This document shows, in pieces, positions 1-8,386 of a stretch of 64,000 nucleotides of DNA (positions are counted from its first letter, which is position 1; the number at the start of each line of letters is the position of its first letter). The notes under the pieces are model-generated. The model was not told the DNA's origin. It saw nothing but the letters and a program-made list of their open reading frames with translations, and searched no databases. The stretch comes from Oricola sp. (GTDB lineage: Bacteria > Pseudomonadota > Alphaproteobacteria > Rhizobiales > Rhizobiaceae): the NCBI RefSeq assembly GCF_022763245.1, contig NZ_JALEGV010000041.1, forward strand, positions 816,480 to 880,479, written 5' to 3'. A program made the position numbers and the translations under genes.

Positions 1-1
1 G

Positions 2-703
2 GCCCAGTACCGGATCGGCAACGCCTATGAGAAGGGCCTGGGCGTCGAGCGCGACATCGCCGCCGCCAAGCGCTGGTACGAACTGGCCGCCGAGCAAGGC
101 AATGTCAGCGCCATGCACAATCTGGCCGTGCTCTACGCGACCGACATCGACGGCGACCGCGACATGGCGGAAGCCGCGCGCTGGTTCGTCGAGGCCGCCG
201 AACGTGGCGTCAAGGACAGCCAGGTCAATCTCGGCATCCTGTCGGCGCGCGGCGAGGGCGTGCAGCAGGATCTCGCCGAATCCTACAAATGGCTGTCGCT
301 CGCCGCCCAGGCCGGCGACAAGGACGCCGCCGCCAAGCGCGACGAAGTGGCCGGCTACATGCGCCCGGACCAGCTGAAGACGGCCGAAGCCGCCGTCGAA
401 TTGTGGAAGGTCCGGCAGGTGGACGTCGCCGCCAACACGATGAACGTGCCCGACGTTTGGACGACCGGCAAGGAAATGACGGCGGCGGCCCCGATGTCCA
501 ACGACGACATGAGGAAGGCCGTCCGCAACATCCAGGCGATCCTCAACAACAACGGTTACGACGCCGGCCCGGCCGACGGGATCATGGGCGCGCGCACCCG
601 CGAGGCGATCATCTCGTTCCAGACGGACAACGGCATGGTGCCGACCGGCGAAGTGGATCGCGCGCTCGTGGACAAGCTGTTGGAAGTCAACCAGCAATCC
701 TGA
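2..703 (+). CDS. Sel1-repeat and peptidoglycan-binding protein, 3' part only
   Basis: The gene enters from the left edge in frame 2; 233 residues are visible and the start is missing. The visible N-part holds about three Sel1-like (TPR-type) repeats, seen as recurring AxxWxxxAAExG patterns (AKRWYELAAEQGN, AARWFVEAAERG, SYKWLSLAAQAGD). About the last 65 residues form a PG_binding_1 domain (NGYDAGPADGIMGARTREAI). Sel1 repeats followed by such a domain also occur at the periplasmic end of PodJ-type polarity proteins of Rhizobiales, so a PodJ-like protein is possible. The upstream part needed to decide is outside the window. Confidence 0.8.
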   Translation, partial: AQYRIGNAYEKGLGVERDIAAAKRWYELAAEQGNVSAMHNLAVLYATDIDGDRDMAEAARWFVEAAERGVKDSQVNLGILSARGEGVQQDLAESYKWLSLAAQAGDKDAAAKRDEVAGYMRPDQLKTAEAAVELWKVRQVDVAANTMNVPDVWTTGKEMTAAAPMSNDDMRKAVRNIQAILNNNGYDAGPADGIMGARTREAIISFQTDNGMVPTGEVDRALVDKLLEVNQQS

Positions 704-860
704 TCGAAGGCTCCCGCGGGCGCCGATGTGAGCGGGCCGGAGACGCATTGTCGGCCACTGGACAATCTGACAGGAAAATTTCCTCTCCCCGGTGTTTGAC
801 ACTGCGCTTTCGGGGGCGCATGAACAGTCCATTCTGAATTCTGGATGAGAGGAGTTTCGG

Positions 861-1784
861 GTGGCGCTTTACCTGCCGATCGCGGAAATGTCGGTGAACA
901 TTTTCGTGTTGCTCGGTATGGGCGCCGCCGTGGGATTCCTGTCGGGCATGTTCGGCGTCGGCGGCGGCTTCCTGATCACGCCGCTGCTGATCTTCTACAA
1001 CATCCCGCCCGCCGTCGCGGTGGCCACCGGCGCCAACCAGGTCGTCGCCTCCTCGGTGTCGGGCGTGCTGTCGCATTTCAAGCGCGGCACGGTCGACGTG
1101 AAGCTCGGCGTCGTGCTGCTGATCGGCGGTATCGGCGGGTCCAGCATCGGTGTCTGGATCTTCTCGCTCCTGCGGTCGCTCGGCCAGCTCGACCTGATCG
1201 TCTCCGTCCTCTACGTCGTCTTCCTCGGCACGGTCGGCGGGCTGATGATGGTGGAGAGCGTGCGCGCCATCGCCCGCTCGCGCGGCGGCGGCACGGTGAG
1301 CTTGAGGCGGCCCGGCGCGCATAACTGGGTCCACAAGCTGCCCTTCAAGATGCGCTTCAAGGCCTCCAAGCTCTATGTCAGCGTGATCCCCGTCCTCGGG
1401 CTCGGCCTGATGATCGGCATCCTCTCGGCGATCATGGGCGTCGGCGGCGGCTTCATCATGGTGCCGGCCATGATCTATCTCCTGAAGGTGCCGACCAACG
1501 TCGTCATCGGCACCTCGCTGTTCCAGATCATCTTCGTCAGCGCCTACACGACCGTCGTCCAGGCGATGACCAACCATTCCGTCGACGTGATCCTGGCCCT
1601 GCTCCTGATGCTCGGCAGCGTCATCGGCGCGCAATATGGCGCCAAGGCGGGTCAGCGCCTGCGCGGCGAACAGCTGCGCGCGCTGCTGGCGGCGCTCGTC
1701 CTTCTCGTCGCGCTGCGCCTCGGCTACGCGCTCTTCGTCGTGCCCGACGAGATCTATTCGATCGCAAGGGGGCTGGCGCTGTGA
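861..1784 (+). CDS. TauE/SafE (TSUP) family membrane exporter
   Basis: 307-residue integral membrane protein of the TSUP family, whose members move sulfite, sulfoacetate or other small organosulfur anions across the inner membrane. It shows the duplicated family signature: GMFGVGGGFLITPLL near residue 35 and IMGVGGGFIMVPAM near residue 195, each leading a half of about four hydrophobic helices. The GTG start at 861 has a GAGAGGAG ribosome site just upstream. The stop overlaps the next start by four bases (GTGA), so the two are translationally coupled. The substrate is not deducible. Confidence 0.88.
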   Translation: MALYLPIAEMSVNIFVLLGMGAAVGFLSGMFGVGGGFLITPLLIFYNIPPAVAVATGANQVVASSVSGVLSHFKRGTVDVKLGVVLLIGGIGGSSIGVWIFSLLRSLGQLDLIVSVLYVVFLGTVGGLMMVESVRAIARSRGGGTVSLRRPGAHNWVHKLPFKMRFKASKLYVSVIPVLGLGLMIGILSAIMGVGGGFIMVPAMIYLLKVPTNVVIGTSLFQIIFVSAYTTVVQAMTNHSVDVILALLLMLGSVIGAQYGAKAGQRLRGEQLRALLAALVLLVALRLGYALFVVPDEIYSIARGLAL

Positions 1785-2689
1785 GGGCTTCCGGCGCATG
1801 GCTGATCCTGCTGGCCGCCTTCGCGACATCCGCGAGCGCGCAGGAGGCGGCCGCGCCGGAACCGGCGGGACTGGAAGCGCCCGCGCAGGACACGACTGTT
1901 CCCGAAACGCCCGCACTGGACGCGCCGGACATAGAGACCGCCGAGCCGCAGCCGCTGACGACGCAGGCCGAATTGCTGCCGGAGCGCATCGAGATCGGCC
2001 TGTCGACGGAAACCATCGCCATCACCTCCGACTTCGCCGGCGCCGACCTGACCATCTTCGGCGCGGTGGACAATGTCGATCCGCTGATCCAGCGCCAGTC
2101 GCGCTACGACGTCTTCGTGGTGCTTGAGGGGCCGCACGCCAACCTCGTGACGCGGCGCAAGGCGCGCGTGCTCGGCGTCTGGGCGAATGTCGATTCCCAG
2201 GGCTTCATCGACGTGCCGGAATCCTTCCTGATCGCGTCGACCCGCCCGCCGCAGGACGTCACCGACAGCGACAACCTCGCCCGGCTTTCGCTTAATGTCA
2301 GCCAGATGCGACTGCGCCCGATGAGCGACGGGATGATCGATGTCGACGAGATCGACGAGTTCTCGCGCGAACTGCGCCGGCTGAAGCAGGAGGGCGGGCT
2401 CTACCAGGAGTTCCCGACGGGGGTGCGCTTCATCTCGCAATCGCTGTTCCGCGCGACGCTGCGCCTGCCCGCCAACGTGCCGCTCGGCCGCCACTTCGCG
2501 AAGGCCTATCTGTTCCGCCAGGGCGTTCTCGTCGCGCAGACCCAGGCGCCGCTGGAGATCAAGAAGGCCGGCGCGGAGTTCCAGATCTACAAGGCGGCGC
2601 AAGACCAGTCGCTGCTCTACGGGCTGGCCGCGGTGCTGCTCGCCTTCGTGGTCGGCTGGCTCGGCCGGGTGATCTTCCGCCGCGACTGA
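1781..2689 (+). CDS. TIGR02186 / Alph_Pro_TM family membrane-anchored protein
   Basis: 302 residues, GTG start inside the stop of the TauE/SafE gene. It has a signal peptide (about residues 1-20, ending ATSASA), a Pro/Ala/Glu-rich linker, a long periplasmic domain and one C-terminal membrane helix (LYGLAAVLLAFVVGWLGRVIF) followed by basic residues. That layout and its place next to a TSUP exporter match the alphaproteobacterial family TIGR02186. Its biochemical role is unknown; coupling suggests it works with the exporter, which is inference. Confidence 0.78.
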   Translation: MRASGAWLILLAAFATSASAQEAAAPEPAGLEAPAQDTTVPETPALDAPDIETAEPQPLTTQAELLPERIEIGLSTETIAITSDFAGADLTIFGAVDNVDPLIQRQSRYDVFVVLEGPHANLVTRRKARVLGVWANVDSQGFIDVPESFLIASTRPPQDVTDSDNLARLSLNVSQMRLRPMSDGMIDVDEIDEFSRELRRLKQEGGLYQEFPTGVRFISQSLFRATLRLPANVPLGRHFAKAYLFRQGVLVAQTQAPLEIKKAGAEFQIYKAAQDQSLLYGLAAVLLAFVVGWLGRVIFRRD

Positions 2690-2702
2690 GGCGCGGCGCG
2701 CG

Positions 2703-3629
2703 CTATTTCCCGTAGATCGCCTCCAGGCCGGCCATGAGCGCCAGCGCGGGCGCGCGCGGCGGCATCGGCTGCAGCCCGAGATTGGGGCTCTTGTCCCAAC
2801 GCACCTCGTGGCTGGCGCAGCTCATCGGAACGAAGGCGCTGAACGGATAGCCGTACCAGCGCGGCTGGTTCATGAAAAAGACGACGGTGGCCTGCAGGTC
2901 CCGCCTCTTGGTGTCGAAGGCCTTGGCGATGAAGCCGATCCGGCCCGCTCTCGCCGAATCCACCTCGGTGACCGTGTAGCGCATGCCGTGGAGCAGAAGC
3001 TCCTGTTCGGCATCCGACAGGCAATGCTGGTTGTCGGCAAGACCCGGCACGCCGCGGTGGCGCTGCTCGGCGGTGCCGTAAAGCACGCCCTCGGATTCGG
3101 CCACGTAGACGCAGTCGGGGTGGGCGGTCGCGTCGGTTCCGTCGATGCCGAAGAAGGAAACGCGCTTGCGCACGTGAAGGACCTTCGCATAGCGGCCGGT
3201 GGCCTGCGGATGGGTTCCGCTGGTGCGGTCTTCGATCAGTTCGGAGCCGGGGTCGATGCGCTGGATGCGGGTGTCCTCATGCGGCTGCGGCGGCGACATC
3301 ACGACATGCGTCACCCGGAACGGATCGATCGAGCCCGGATCGGCCGCGATCGCCGCCAGGCGCTGGCAGGGGCGCGGCACGAAGGTCACCGCGGCCGCCG
3401 TGGCGACGAACAATGCCGACAGGCCGATGACGACCGCCAGCGTGCGCAGCCAGCTCGCGACGCGCAGCGCCACGCAGATCGCGACGCTCAGCCCCAGAAC
3501 GATGACGAGGCTCGCCGGATTGAACGCCAGCGCGGCCATCAGATACATCGGCTCGGTCGCCAGCAGGACGCCGACGAGCACGATCCCCGCAAGGACGATC
3601 AGCAGGATCAGTTTGAAGATCGGCAGCAT
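2703..3629 (-). CDS. Membrane protein of unknown function
   Basis: 308 residues, convergent with the TIGR02186 gene. The first ~115 residues contain three to four hydrophobic helices (LILLIVLAGIVLVGVLLAT, LVIVLGLSVAICVALRVA, LAVVIGLSALFVATAAAV). The rest is a hydrophilic domain with several cysteines (CQRLAA, DCVYVAES, NQHCLSD, MSCASHEV) and no motif I recognise. The start has a GGAG site about 9 bases upstream. I do not recognise the family; a periplasmic domain behind an N-terminal membrane bundle is the likely topology. Confidence 0.65.
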   Translation of the reverse strand: MLPIFKLILLIVLAGIVLVGVLLATEPMYLMAALAFNPASLVIVLGLSVAICVALRVASWLRTLAVVIGLSALFVATAAAVTFVPRPCQRLAAIAADPGSIDPFRVTHVVMSPPQPHEDTRIQRIDPGSELIEDRTSGTHPQATGRYAKVLHVRKRVSFFGIDGTDATAHPDCVYVAESEGVLYGTAEQRHRGVPGLADNQHCLSDAEQELLLHGMRYTVTEVDSARAGRIGFIAKAFDTKRRDLQATVVFFMNQPRWYGYPFSAFVPMSCASHEVRWDKSPNLGLQPMPPRAPALALMAGLEAIYGK

Positions 3630-3703
3630 CGCTCAACTCCGGCTTGCAGTGGTGCGCCGGTGAACGTTAGGGGCGAATGCGGCCGGTGGCCAGTGCGATG
3701 GCG

Positions 3704-4426
3704 TCAGCCGGCGGCCAGTTGCCGCGCGCCGACGGCGTGGACCCTGTCGGTGCCCAGCATGTAGGCGCGCAGCCGCGACAGGTCGAACAGCCCGGCAAAG
3801 GCCTCGTCGCGCAGGTTGAGCCCGCCGGTGAACACGCCGAAGCTCGGCATGACGAGGCGCACCGCGTCGCTCGCAAAGCACGGCCGGCGAACGGCGCGGC
3901 CCTGTCGCACGAGCCGCGCGCTCGGATGCAGGTGGCCGCTGATTTCGTGGCCGGTTTCGGTCGCTTCGGGAATGTGGCGGAAGACGACGCGGCCGAGCGC
4001 CAGCATCTCGACCGTCTCGCCCGGCACGCCCTCGGGCGGCGAGGGATCGTGATTGCCGGCGACCCAGATCATCTCGCGGCCGCGCGCGATCGCGTTGATC
4101 GTGGCGATCGCGTCGCCGCCGAGCCGTTCGCTCGCCTCGTCGTCGTGGAAGGCGTCGCCGAGGCTGACGATCACCGCCGGATCGTATTTCGCCACCATCG
4201 CCGCCAGCCGCGCCAGCGTCGCCGCCGTGTCGTAGGGCGGCAGGAAGACCCGGCGCCGGGCGAACGAGGAGGCTTTTTCCAGGTGCATGTCGGAGACGAC
4301 GAGCACGCGATCGGCGGAAAAACAGGCGACGCCGGCCGGATCGAGCAGCAACTCGGCGCCCGCAAAGTCGATCGCCAGCGCCTCGCCCGCCTTCGCCTGT
4401 TCCACCGTCTTCAGCGCCGCGCGCAT
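3704..4426 (-). CDS. pdeM: Ligase-associated metallophosphoesterase PdeM
   Basis: 240 residues with the calcineurin-type metallophosphoesterase motifs in order: SDMHLEK near residue 45, SLGDAFHDD near 88, AGNHDPS near 122 and SGHLHPS near 163, which supply the di-metal ligands. PdeM belongs to a bacterial repair cluster with an Lhr-type helicase, an MBL-fold exonuclease and an ATP-dependent DNA ligase; all three follow within 10 kb here. It lies on the same strand as the helicase but is separated from it by a toxin-antitoxin pair and a small ORF, so the usual tight arrangement has been broken. Confidence 0.9.
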   Translation of the reverse strand: MRAALKTVEQAKAGEALAIDFAGAELLLDPAGVACFSADRVLVVSDMHLEKASSFARRRVFLPPYDTAATLARLAAMVAKYDPAVIVSLGDAFHDDEASERLGGDAIATINAIARGREMIWVAGNHDPSPPEGVPGETVEMLALGRVVFRHIPEATETGHEISGHLHPSARLVRQGRAVRRPCFASDAVRLVMPSFGVFTGGLNLRDEAFAGLFDLSRLRAYMLGTDRVHAVGARQLAAG

Positions 4427-4498
4427 GATTCTCCGCTTCTCGTCTGTGCCGCTGCATAGAGCGAGAGTCGGTCCAACGGGTCAAGTCGCAAGGCGGGC

Positions 4499-4510
4499 TG
4501 GATCAATCCA
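4499..4510. promoter_or_regulatory. Small palindrome upstream of the first toxin-antitoxin pair
   Basis: TGGATCAATCCA is a perfect 5-2-5 palindrome about 33 bases before the antitoxin start. Type II antitoxins usually bind such a site to autoregulate. Short length makes chance occurrence possible. Confidence 0.3.
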
Positions 4511-4542
4511 ATGATGGCAATTTCTCGCGATGGTGCTATCTT

Positions 4543-4716
4543 ATGCGCATGGCTGAGAAAGCGAAGACGGCCGAAAAGCATCCCGACTGGCCGAACACGA
4601 TCCGTACTCGTGACGAGTTGGACGCGGCGCTTGAGGCCGGCCTGAAAAGCGGCGAATCTGATCGAAACATAGATGAGATCTTCAAGGCGACCATCGTGCG
4701 CCTGAAGAATGGCTGA
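4543..4716 (+). CDS. Short antitoxin of a ParE-type pair
   Basis: A 57-codon frame from ATG 4543 (or 55 from ATG 4549) that ends inside the start of the downstream toxin, with an 8-base overlap. The product is charged and mostly helical: MAEKAKTAEKHPDWP, then a region ending EIFKATIVRLKNG. Position, size and overlap fit a type II antitoxin. I do not recognise a specific family, although the DELDAALEAGLKSGES stretch resembles C-terminal parts of other ParD-like proteins. It is not a truncated ribbon-helix-helix protein that I can see. Confidence 0.6.
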   Translation: MRMAEKAKTAEKHPDWPNTIRTRDELDAALEAGLKSGESDRNIDEIFKATIVRLKNG

Positions 4717-5005
4717 AGCGCGTTTTTCACGGCTGGCCGATCTCGATCTTGAAGGCATCGCCGAATATACGTTCCTGACCTACGGTGAGGGGCAGGCGGA
4801 CGCCTATCGTGCCTTGCTCGTGCAGGCCGCGCGCTCAGCTGCCATTTTCCCGCTGATTGGAAGGCCGTATCTGACGAAAGGCGGGCAACTCCTTCACAAG
4901 CACAATGCGGGCCGTCATGCCCTGTTCTATCAACCAACCGAATACGGGATCTTCGTCGTTCGGGTGCTCCACCTGATGATGGATTTTGACCGTCATTTGG
5001 ATTGA
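4709..5005 (+). CDS. RelE/ParE family toxin
   Basis: 98 residues with the ParE fold pattern: ARFSRLADLDLEGIAEYT at the N-terminus, GRPYLTKGGQLLHKHNAGRH in the middle and the terminal strand FVVRVLHLMMDFDRHL. ParE toxins poison DNA gyrase; related RelE members cleave mRNA, and the sequence alone does not decide which applies. The ATG lies within the last codons of the antitoxin, so the two are co-translated. It sits between pdeM and the Lhr-type helicase. Confidence 0.82.
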   Translation: MAEARFSRLADLDLEGIAEYTFLTYGEGQADAYRALLVQAARSAAIFPLIGRPYLTKGGQLLHKHNAGRHALFYQPTEYGIFVVRVLHLMMDFDRHLD

Positions 5006-5166
5006 TCTGGCGGATAGGACTCTTTCCATGCCCGCTTGAGAAAGAGCCAAACTCCGTAGAGGCTGCCGACGAATACGCAAATGCTTGCTGGACGAGTGAG
5101 AAGTTCGCCCAGATTGATCGTGAGTCCATTCTTTCGCTCGCCGCTGAAGAGGTTAACGAATGGCAA
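4993..5166 (-). CDS. Possible small membrane protein (or remnant)
   Basis: Frame of 57 codons from TTG 5166 to TGA 4993, upstream of which a TAA stops the frame. It contains one convincing hydrophobic helix (ASICVFVGSLYGVWLFL) followed by basic residues (KRAWKES). It overlaps the last 13 bases of the toxin gene on the other strand. There is no clear ribosome site, so it may be a decayed gene. No family recognised. Confidence 0.25.
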   Translation of the reverse strand: MPFVNLFSGERKNGLTINLGELLTRPASICVFVGSLYGVWLFLKRAWKESYPPDQSK

Positions 5167-5243
5167 AGGTCGTGACGAAATTTTGACTTAACGCCCTTTT
5201 CGATCTCTGCACTGCATCCCGATAAGAATTCCAGTTCCACGGC

Positions 5244-7778
5244 TCAGATATCCGCCCCAATCGCGTCGCGGATCAGGTCTTCGGCGGCTTCGGCCATCAG
5301 GGCTTCGCTGGCGTCGGCGCCATGCACCGGCTCCTTGCCGATTTCCAGCATGACGGGCACGGCGAGCGGCGAGATCATCTCCAGGTCCTTGTGCACGATG
5401 CGGCCCTTGATGCGTGACAGCATGTCGCCGAGCCGGCCGATGTCGAGCAGGCCGGTGCGCGCGTCGTTGCGGGTCGCCTGCAGGAGGATGTGGTCGGGCT
5501 CGTGTGAGCGCAGGACGTCGTAGATGAGATCGGCCGACACCGTCATCTGCCGGCCGGACTTCTCCTTGCCGGGATGCCGCTTCTCGATCAGTCCGGCGAT
5601 GATGGCGCAATTCCGGAAGGTGCGCTTGAGCAGGTAGGATTCGTCCAGCCAGGCCTCCAGGTCGTCGCCCAGCATGTCCTCGTCGAACAGGCCCGCAAGC
5701 GACAATTCGCCCGTCTTCAGCATGCGGCCCATGTCGCGCAGGCCCCAGATGGCGACGGCGTAATCCGAGGCGACGAAGCCGAGCGGGCGGGCCTTGGCGC
5801 GCTCCAGCCGACGGGTCAGCAGCATGCAGAGCGTCTGGTGGGCGAGCCGCCCCTCGAAGGGGTAGGCGACCATGTAGAAGCGCGCGCCGCGCGGGAAGGT
5901 CTCGACCAGAAGATCCTTCGGTCCGGGCACCACGGATTTCGCCTTCTGGATCGCCAGCCAGTCGGAGACCTGTTTCGGCAGCCGGTCCCAGCCGGACGGG
6001 TCGGACAGCATCTTGCGCACCTGTTCCGACAGATAGGTCGTGGTCGGGAACTTGCCGCCGGCATAGGCGGGCACCTTGGCGTCGAGGTCGCTCGCCTTCG
6101 ACACGATGCAGTCGTTCTCGTGGATGCCCTCGAAACACAGGACCTTGCCGGCGAAGAGGAAACTGTCGCCCGGCGTCAGCGCCTCGACGAAGCCCTCCTC
6201 GATCTTGCCGAGCACCGGGCCGCCGCGCACGGCCGTTCCCTTGCCGCGATGCCGGGTCAGCCGGATGTTGAGCATCGGCGCCTCGATGATCGTGCCGGCA
6301 TTGAGGCGGTATTGCTGCGCGACGGAGGGATGCGAGACGCGCCAGGTGCCGTCCTTGGTCAGCCGGATGCGGGCGTAGCGCTCGTAGCTTTGCAGCGCAT
6401 AGCCGCCATGGGCGACGAATTGCACCGCCTGGTCGAAGATGCCGCGCGGCAGGCCGGCATAGGGCGCGGCGGTAGTGATCTCGGCATAGAGATCGTCGGC
6501 ATGGAACGGTTCGGCGCAGGCGGTTCCGAGAATGTGCTGGCACAACACGTCGAGCGCGCCGTCGACGAGCGGCGGCGTGTCCTGGGCGCCGAGATAATTG
6601 GCGTCGAGCGCGGCCTGGCACTCCATCACCTCGAAGCGGTTGGCCGGCACGAGGATCGCCTTCGACGCCTCGTCCATGCGGTGGTTTGCCCGGCCGATGC
6701 GCTGCGCCAGCCGCGACGCGCCCTTGGGCGAGCCGACATGGACGACGAGATCGACGTCGCCCCAGTCGATGCCGAGATCGAGCGTCGAGGTGGCGACGAT
6801 GGCGCGCAGCGAATTCGACTGCATCGCCTGTTCCACCTTGCGCCGCTGGCTGACGTCGAGCGAGCCGTGATGCAGGGCGATCGGCAGGTTGTCGTCGTTG
6901 ATCTTCCAGAGTTCCTGGAACAGCAATTCGGACTGCGAGCGCGTGTTGACGAAGAGCAGGGTCGTCTTGTGGGCGCGGATCGCCTCATAGACCTCCGGCA
7001 TGGCGTAGCGCGCCGAATGGCCGGACCACGGAACCCGCTCCTTCGATTTCAAGATGGCGATGTCGGGCTTGGCGCCGCCGGCCACCGTGACCAGTTCCGC
7101 CATCTCGCCGCCGGCGCGCTGCGGCACCAGCCACTGGCGCAGGAGGTCGGGCTCCGACACGGTCGCCGACAGGCCGATGGTCTTCAGTTGCGGGCACAGA
7201 CGGTGCAGCCGGGCGAGGCCGAGCGACAGCATGTGGCCGCGCTTCGATGTCACCAGCGAGTGCAACTCGTCCAGCACCACATGGCGCAGGTCCGAAAAGA
7301 AGCGTTCGGCGTCCTTGTGCGACAGGAGCAGCGCCAGCTGTTCCGGCGTCGTCAGCAGGATGTCGGGCGGATTGAGCTTCTGGCGCTGGCGGCGCGCCTG
7401 CGGCGTGTCGCCGGTACGCGTCTCGATCTCGACCGGCAGGCCCATCTCCTCCACTGGCGTGGAGAGATTGCGGTGGATGTCGACCGCGAGCGCCTTCAGG
7501 GGCGAGATGTAGAGCGTGTGGACGCCGGGCTTCTTCGTGCCCGGTTTCGGCCGGCCGCGCCGCGCGAGATCGACGAGCGCCGGCAGGAAACCGGCGAGCG
7601 TCTTGCCGGCCCCGGTCGGCGCGATCAGCAGCGTGGAGAGGCCGGCCTCGGCCTTGGCCAGCAATTCGAGCTGATGCGCGCGCGGCTGCCAGCCCTTGCC
7701 GGCGAACCAGTCGAGGAAGGGCTTCGGCAGGTCGATGCCGCCTGATGACGGCCGGGGCGGGGGCGTCGCGATGCTCAC
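5244..7778 (-). CDS. Ligase-associated DEXH-box helicase (Lhr-core type)
   Basis: 844 residues. The N-terminal half is a superfamily 2 helicase core: Walker A APTGAGKT near residue 53, the DEXH box VVLDELHSL near 170, GLSATVSEP, and the motif VI region QRIGRANHR near 360. The C-terminal ~400 residues match the winged-helix and Lhr-specific domains. The length fits the 'ligase-associated DNA damage response DEXH box helicase' family, which unwinds with 3'-5' polarity. It belongs functionally with pdeM, the exonuclease at 10198 and the ligase at 12074. Confidence 0.92.
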   Translation of the reverse strand: MSIATPPPRPSSGGIDLPKPFLDWFAGKGWQPRAHQLELLAKAEAGLSTLLIAPTGAGKTLAGFLPALVDLARRGRPKPGTKKPGVHTLYISPLKALAVDIHRNLSTPVEEMGLPVEIETRTGDTPQARRQRQKLNPPDILLTTPEQLALLLSHKDAERFFSDLRHVVLDELHSLVTSKRGHMLSLGLARLHRLCPQLKTIGLSATVSEPDLLRQWLVPQRAGGEMAELVTVAGGAKPDIAILKSKERVPWSGHSARYAMPEVYEAIRAHKTTLLFVNTRSQSELLFQELWKINDDNLPIALHHGSLDVSQRRKVEQAMQSNSLRAIVATSTLDLGIDWGDVDLVVHVGSPKGASRLAQRIGRANHRMDEASKAILVPANRFEVMECQAALDANYLGAQDTPPLVDGALDVLCQHILGTACAEPFHADDLYAEITTAAPYAGLPRGIFDQAVQFVAHGGYALQSYERYARIRLTKDGTWRVSHPSVAQQYRLNAGTIIEAPMLNIRLTRHRGKGTAVRGGPVLGKIEEGFVEALTPGDSFLFAGKVLCFEGIHENDCIVSKASDLDAKVPAYAGGKFPTTTYLSEQVRKMLSDPSGWDRLPKQVSDWLAIQKAKSVVPGPKDLLVETFPRGARFYMVAYPFEGRLAHQTLCMLLTRRLERAKARPLGFVASDYAVAIWGLRDMGRMLKTGELSLAGLFDEDMLGDDLEAWLDESYLLKRTFRNCAIIAGLIEKRHPGKEKSGRQMTVSADLIYDVLRSHEPDHILLQATRNDARTGLLDIGRLGDMLSRIKGRIVHKDLEMISPLAVPVMLEIGKEPVHGADASEALMAEAAEDLIRDAIGADI

Positions 7779-7893
7779 GGGACGACCTTAGGGCGGCGCC
7801 GGCCTCGCGCCAAGCGCAATGTTCACGTTTTCTTCCGGTAGGCAGGGCGATGTGCGACAACTACTACTCAGCCGCGAATCACAAGAGAGCGCC

Positions 7894-8370
7894 GTGACCC
7901 TGCCCGAACCGATCCAGTCCTTTTGGACGCTGATCCTCGCCCATCCGGGCGCCTTTGCCGCGCTCGGACTTCTGGCGCTCGCGCTTGGCCTCGGCATCGG
8001 CCTTGCGGCGGGGCGGACCATCGGCGGCCGTCGCATCCGGCACCTGTCGGCGCTGCTCGACCAGCGCGGCAAGGACTATTCCAAGCTGAACGCCCGCGCG
8101 ATCGCCTTTGCGCGGCTGGCGAAGGATCCCGACGGGCTGCGCCAGAACGGCGAGACGGTGGGCAAGGCGCGCGCCTTCGTGACGAAGCCGGAGGAGGGCG
8201 TCCTCGTCTTCGACCGGATCGAGGGCAATGGCGATTTCAAGCCGACCGAGACCTTCGTCTTCCGTGGCAAGTCATACCGCATCGATTCGGTCGAACAGCT
8301 GGCCGCCGGCCAGATGAACGGCGTGCGCACGCAGGTCTACGGCAAGGTGACGGCCAGGCCGGTGACCTGA
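7894..8370 (+). CDS. Single-helix membrane protein of unknown function
   Basis: I place the start at GTG 7894, since the frame before it reads poorly and AAGAGAG precedes it. The 158-residue product has one membrane helix near residues 20-42 (AALGLLALALGLGIGLAAG), then a basic stretch (GGRRIRHLSALLDQRGKDY) and a soluble domain with FVFRGKSYRIDSVEQL. It faces the helicase across a divergent gap and converges on the methyltransferase. No family recognised. A longer start at 7819 is less likely. Confidence 0.55.
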   Translation: MTLPEPIQSFWTLILAHPGAFAALGLLALALGLGIGLAAGRTIGGRRIRHLSALLDQRGKDYSKLNARAIAFARLAKDPDGLRQNGETVGKARAFVTKPEEGVLVFDRIEGNGDFKPTETFVFRGKSYRIDSVEQLAAGQMNGVRTQVYGKVTARPVT

Positions 8371-8386
8371 CCGCGATCGCCGTCTC

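Noticed and set aside
687..1916. Long minus-strand frame (409 codons) opposite the TauE/SafE gene
   Set aside because: Arg/Asp/His-rich low-complexity translation typical of antisense frames in GC-rich genes; the plus-strand gene has clear family motifs.
5574..7745. 723-codon plus-strand frame opposite the helicase
   Set aside because: Antisense shadow; the minus strand carries all helicase motifs.
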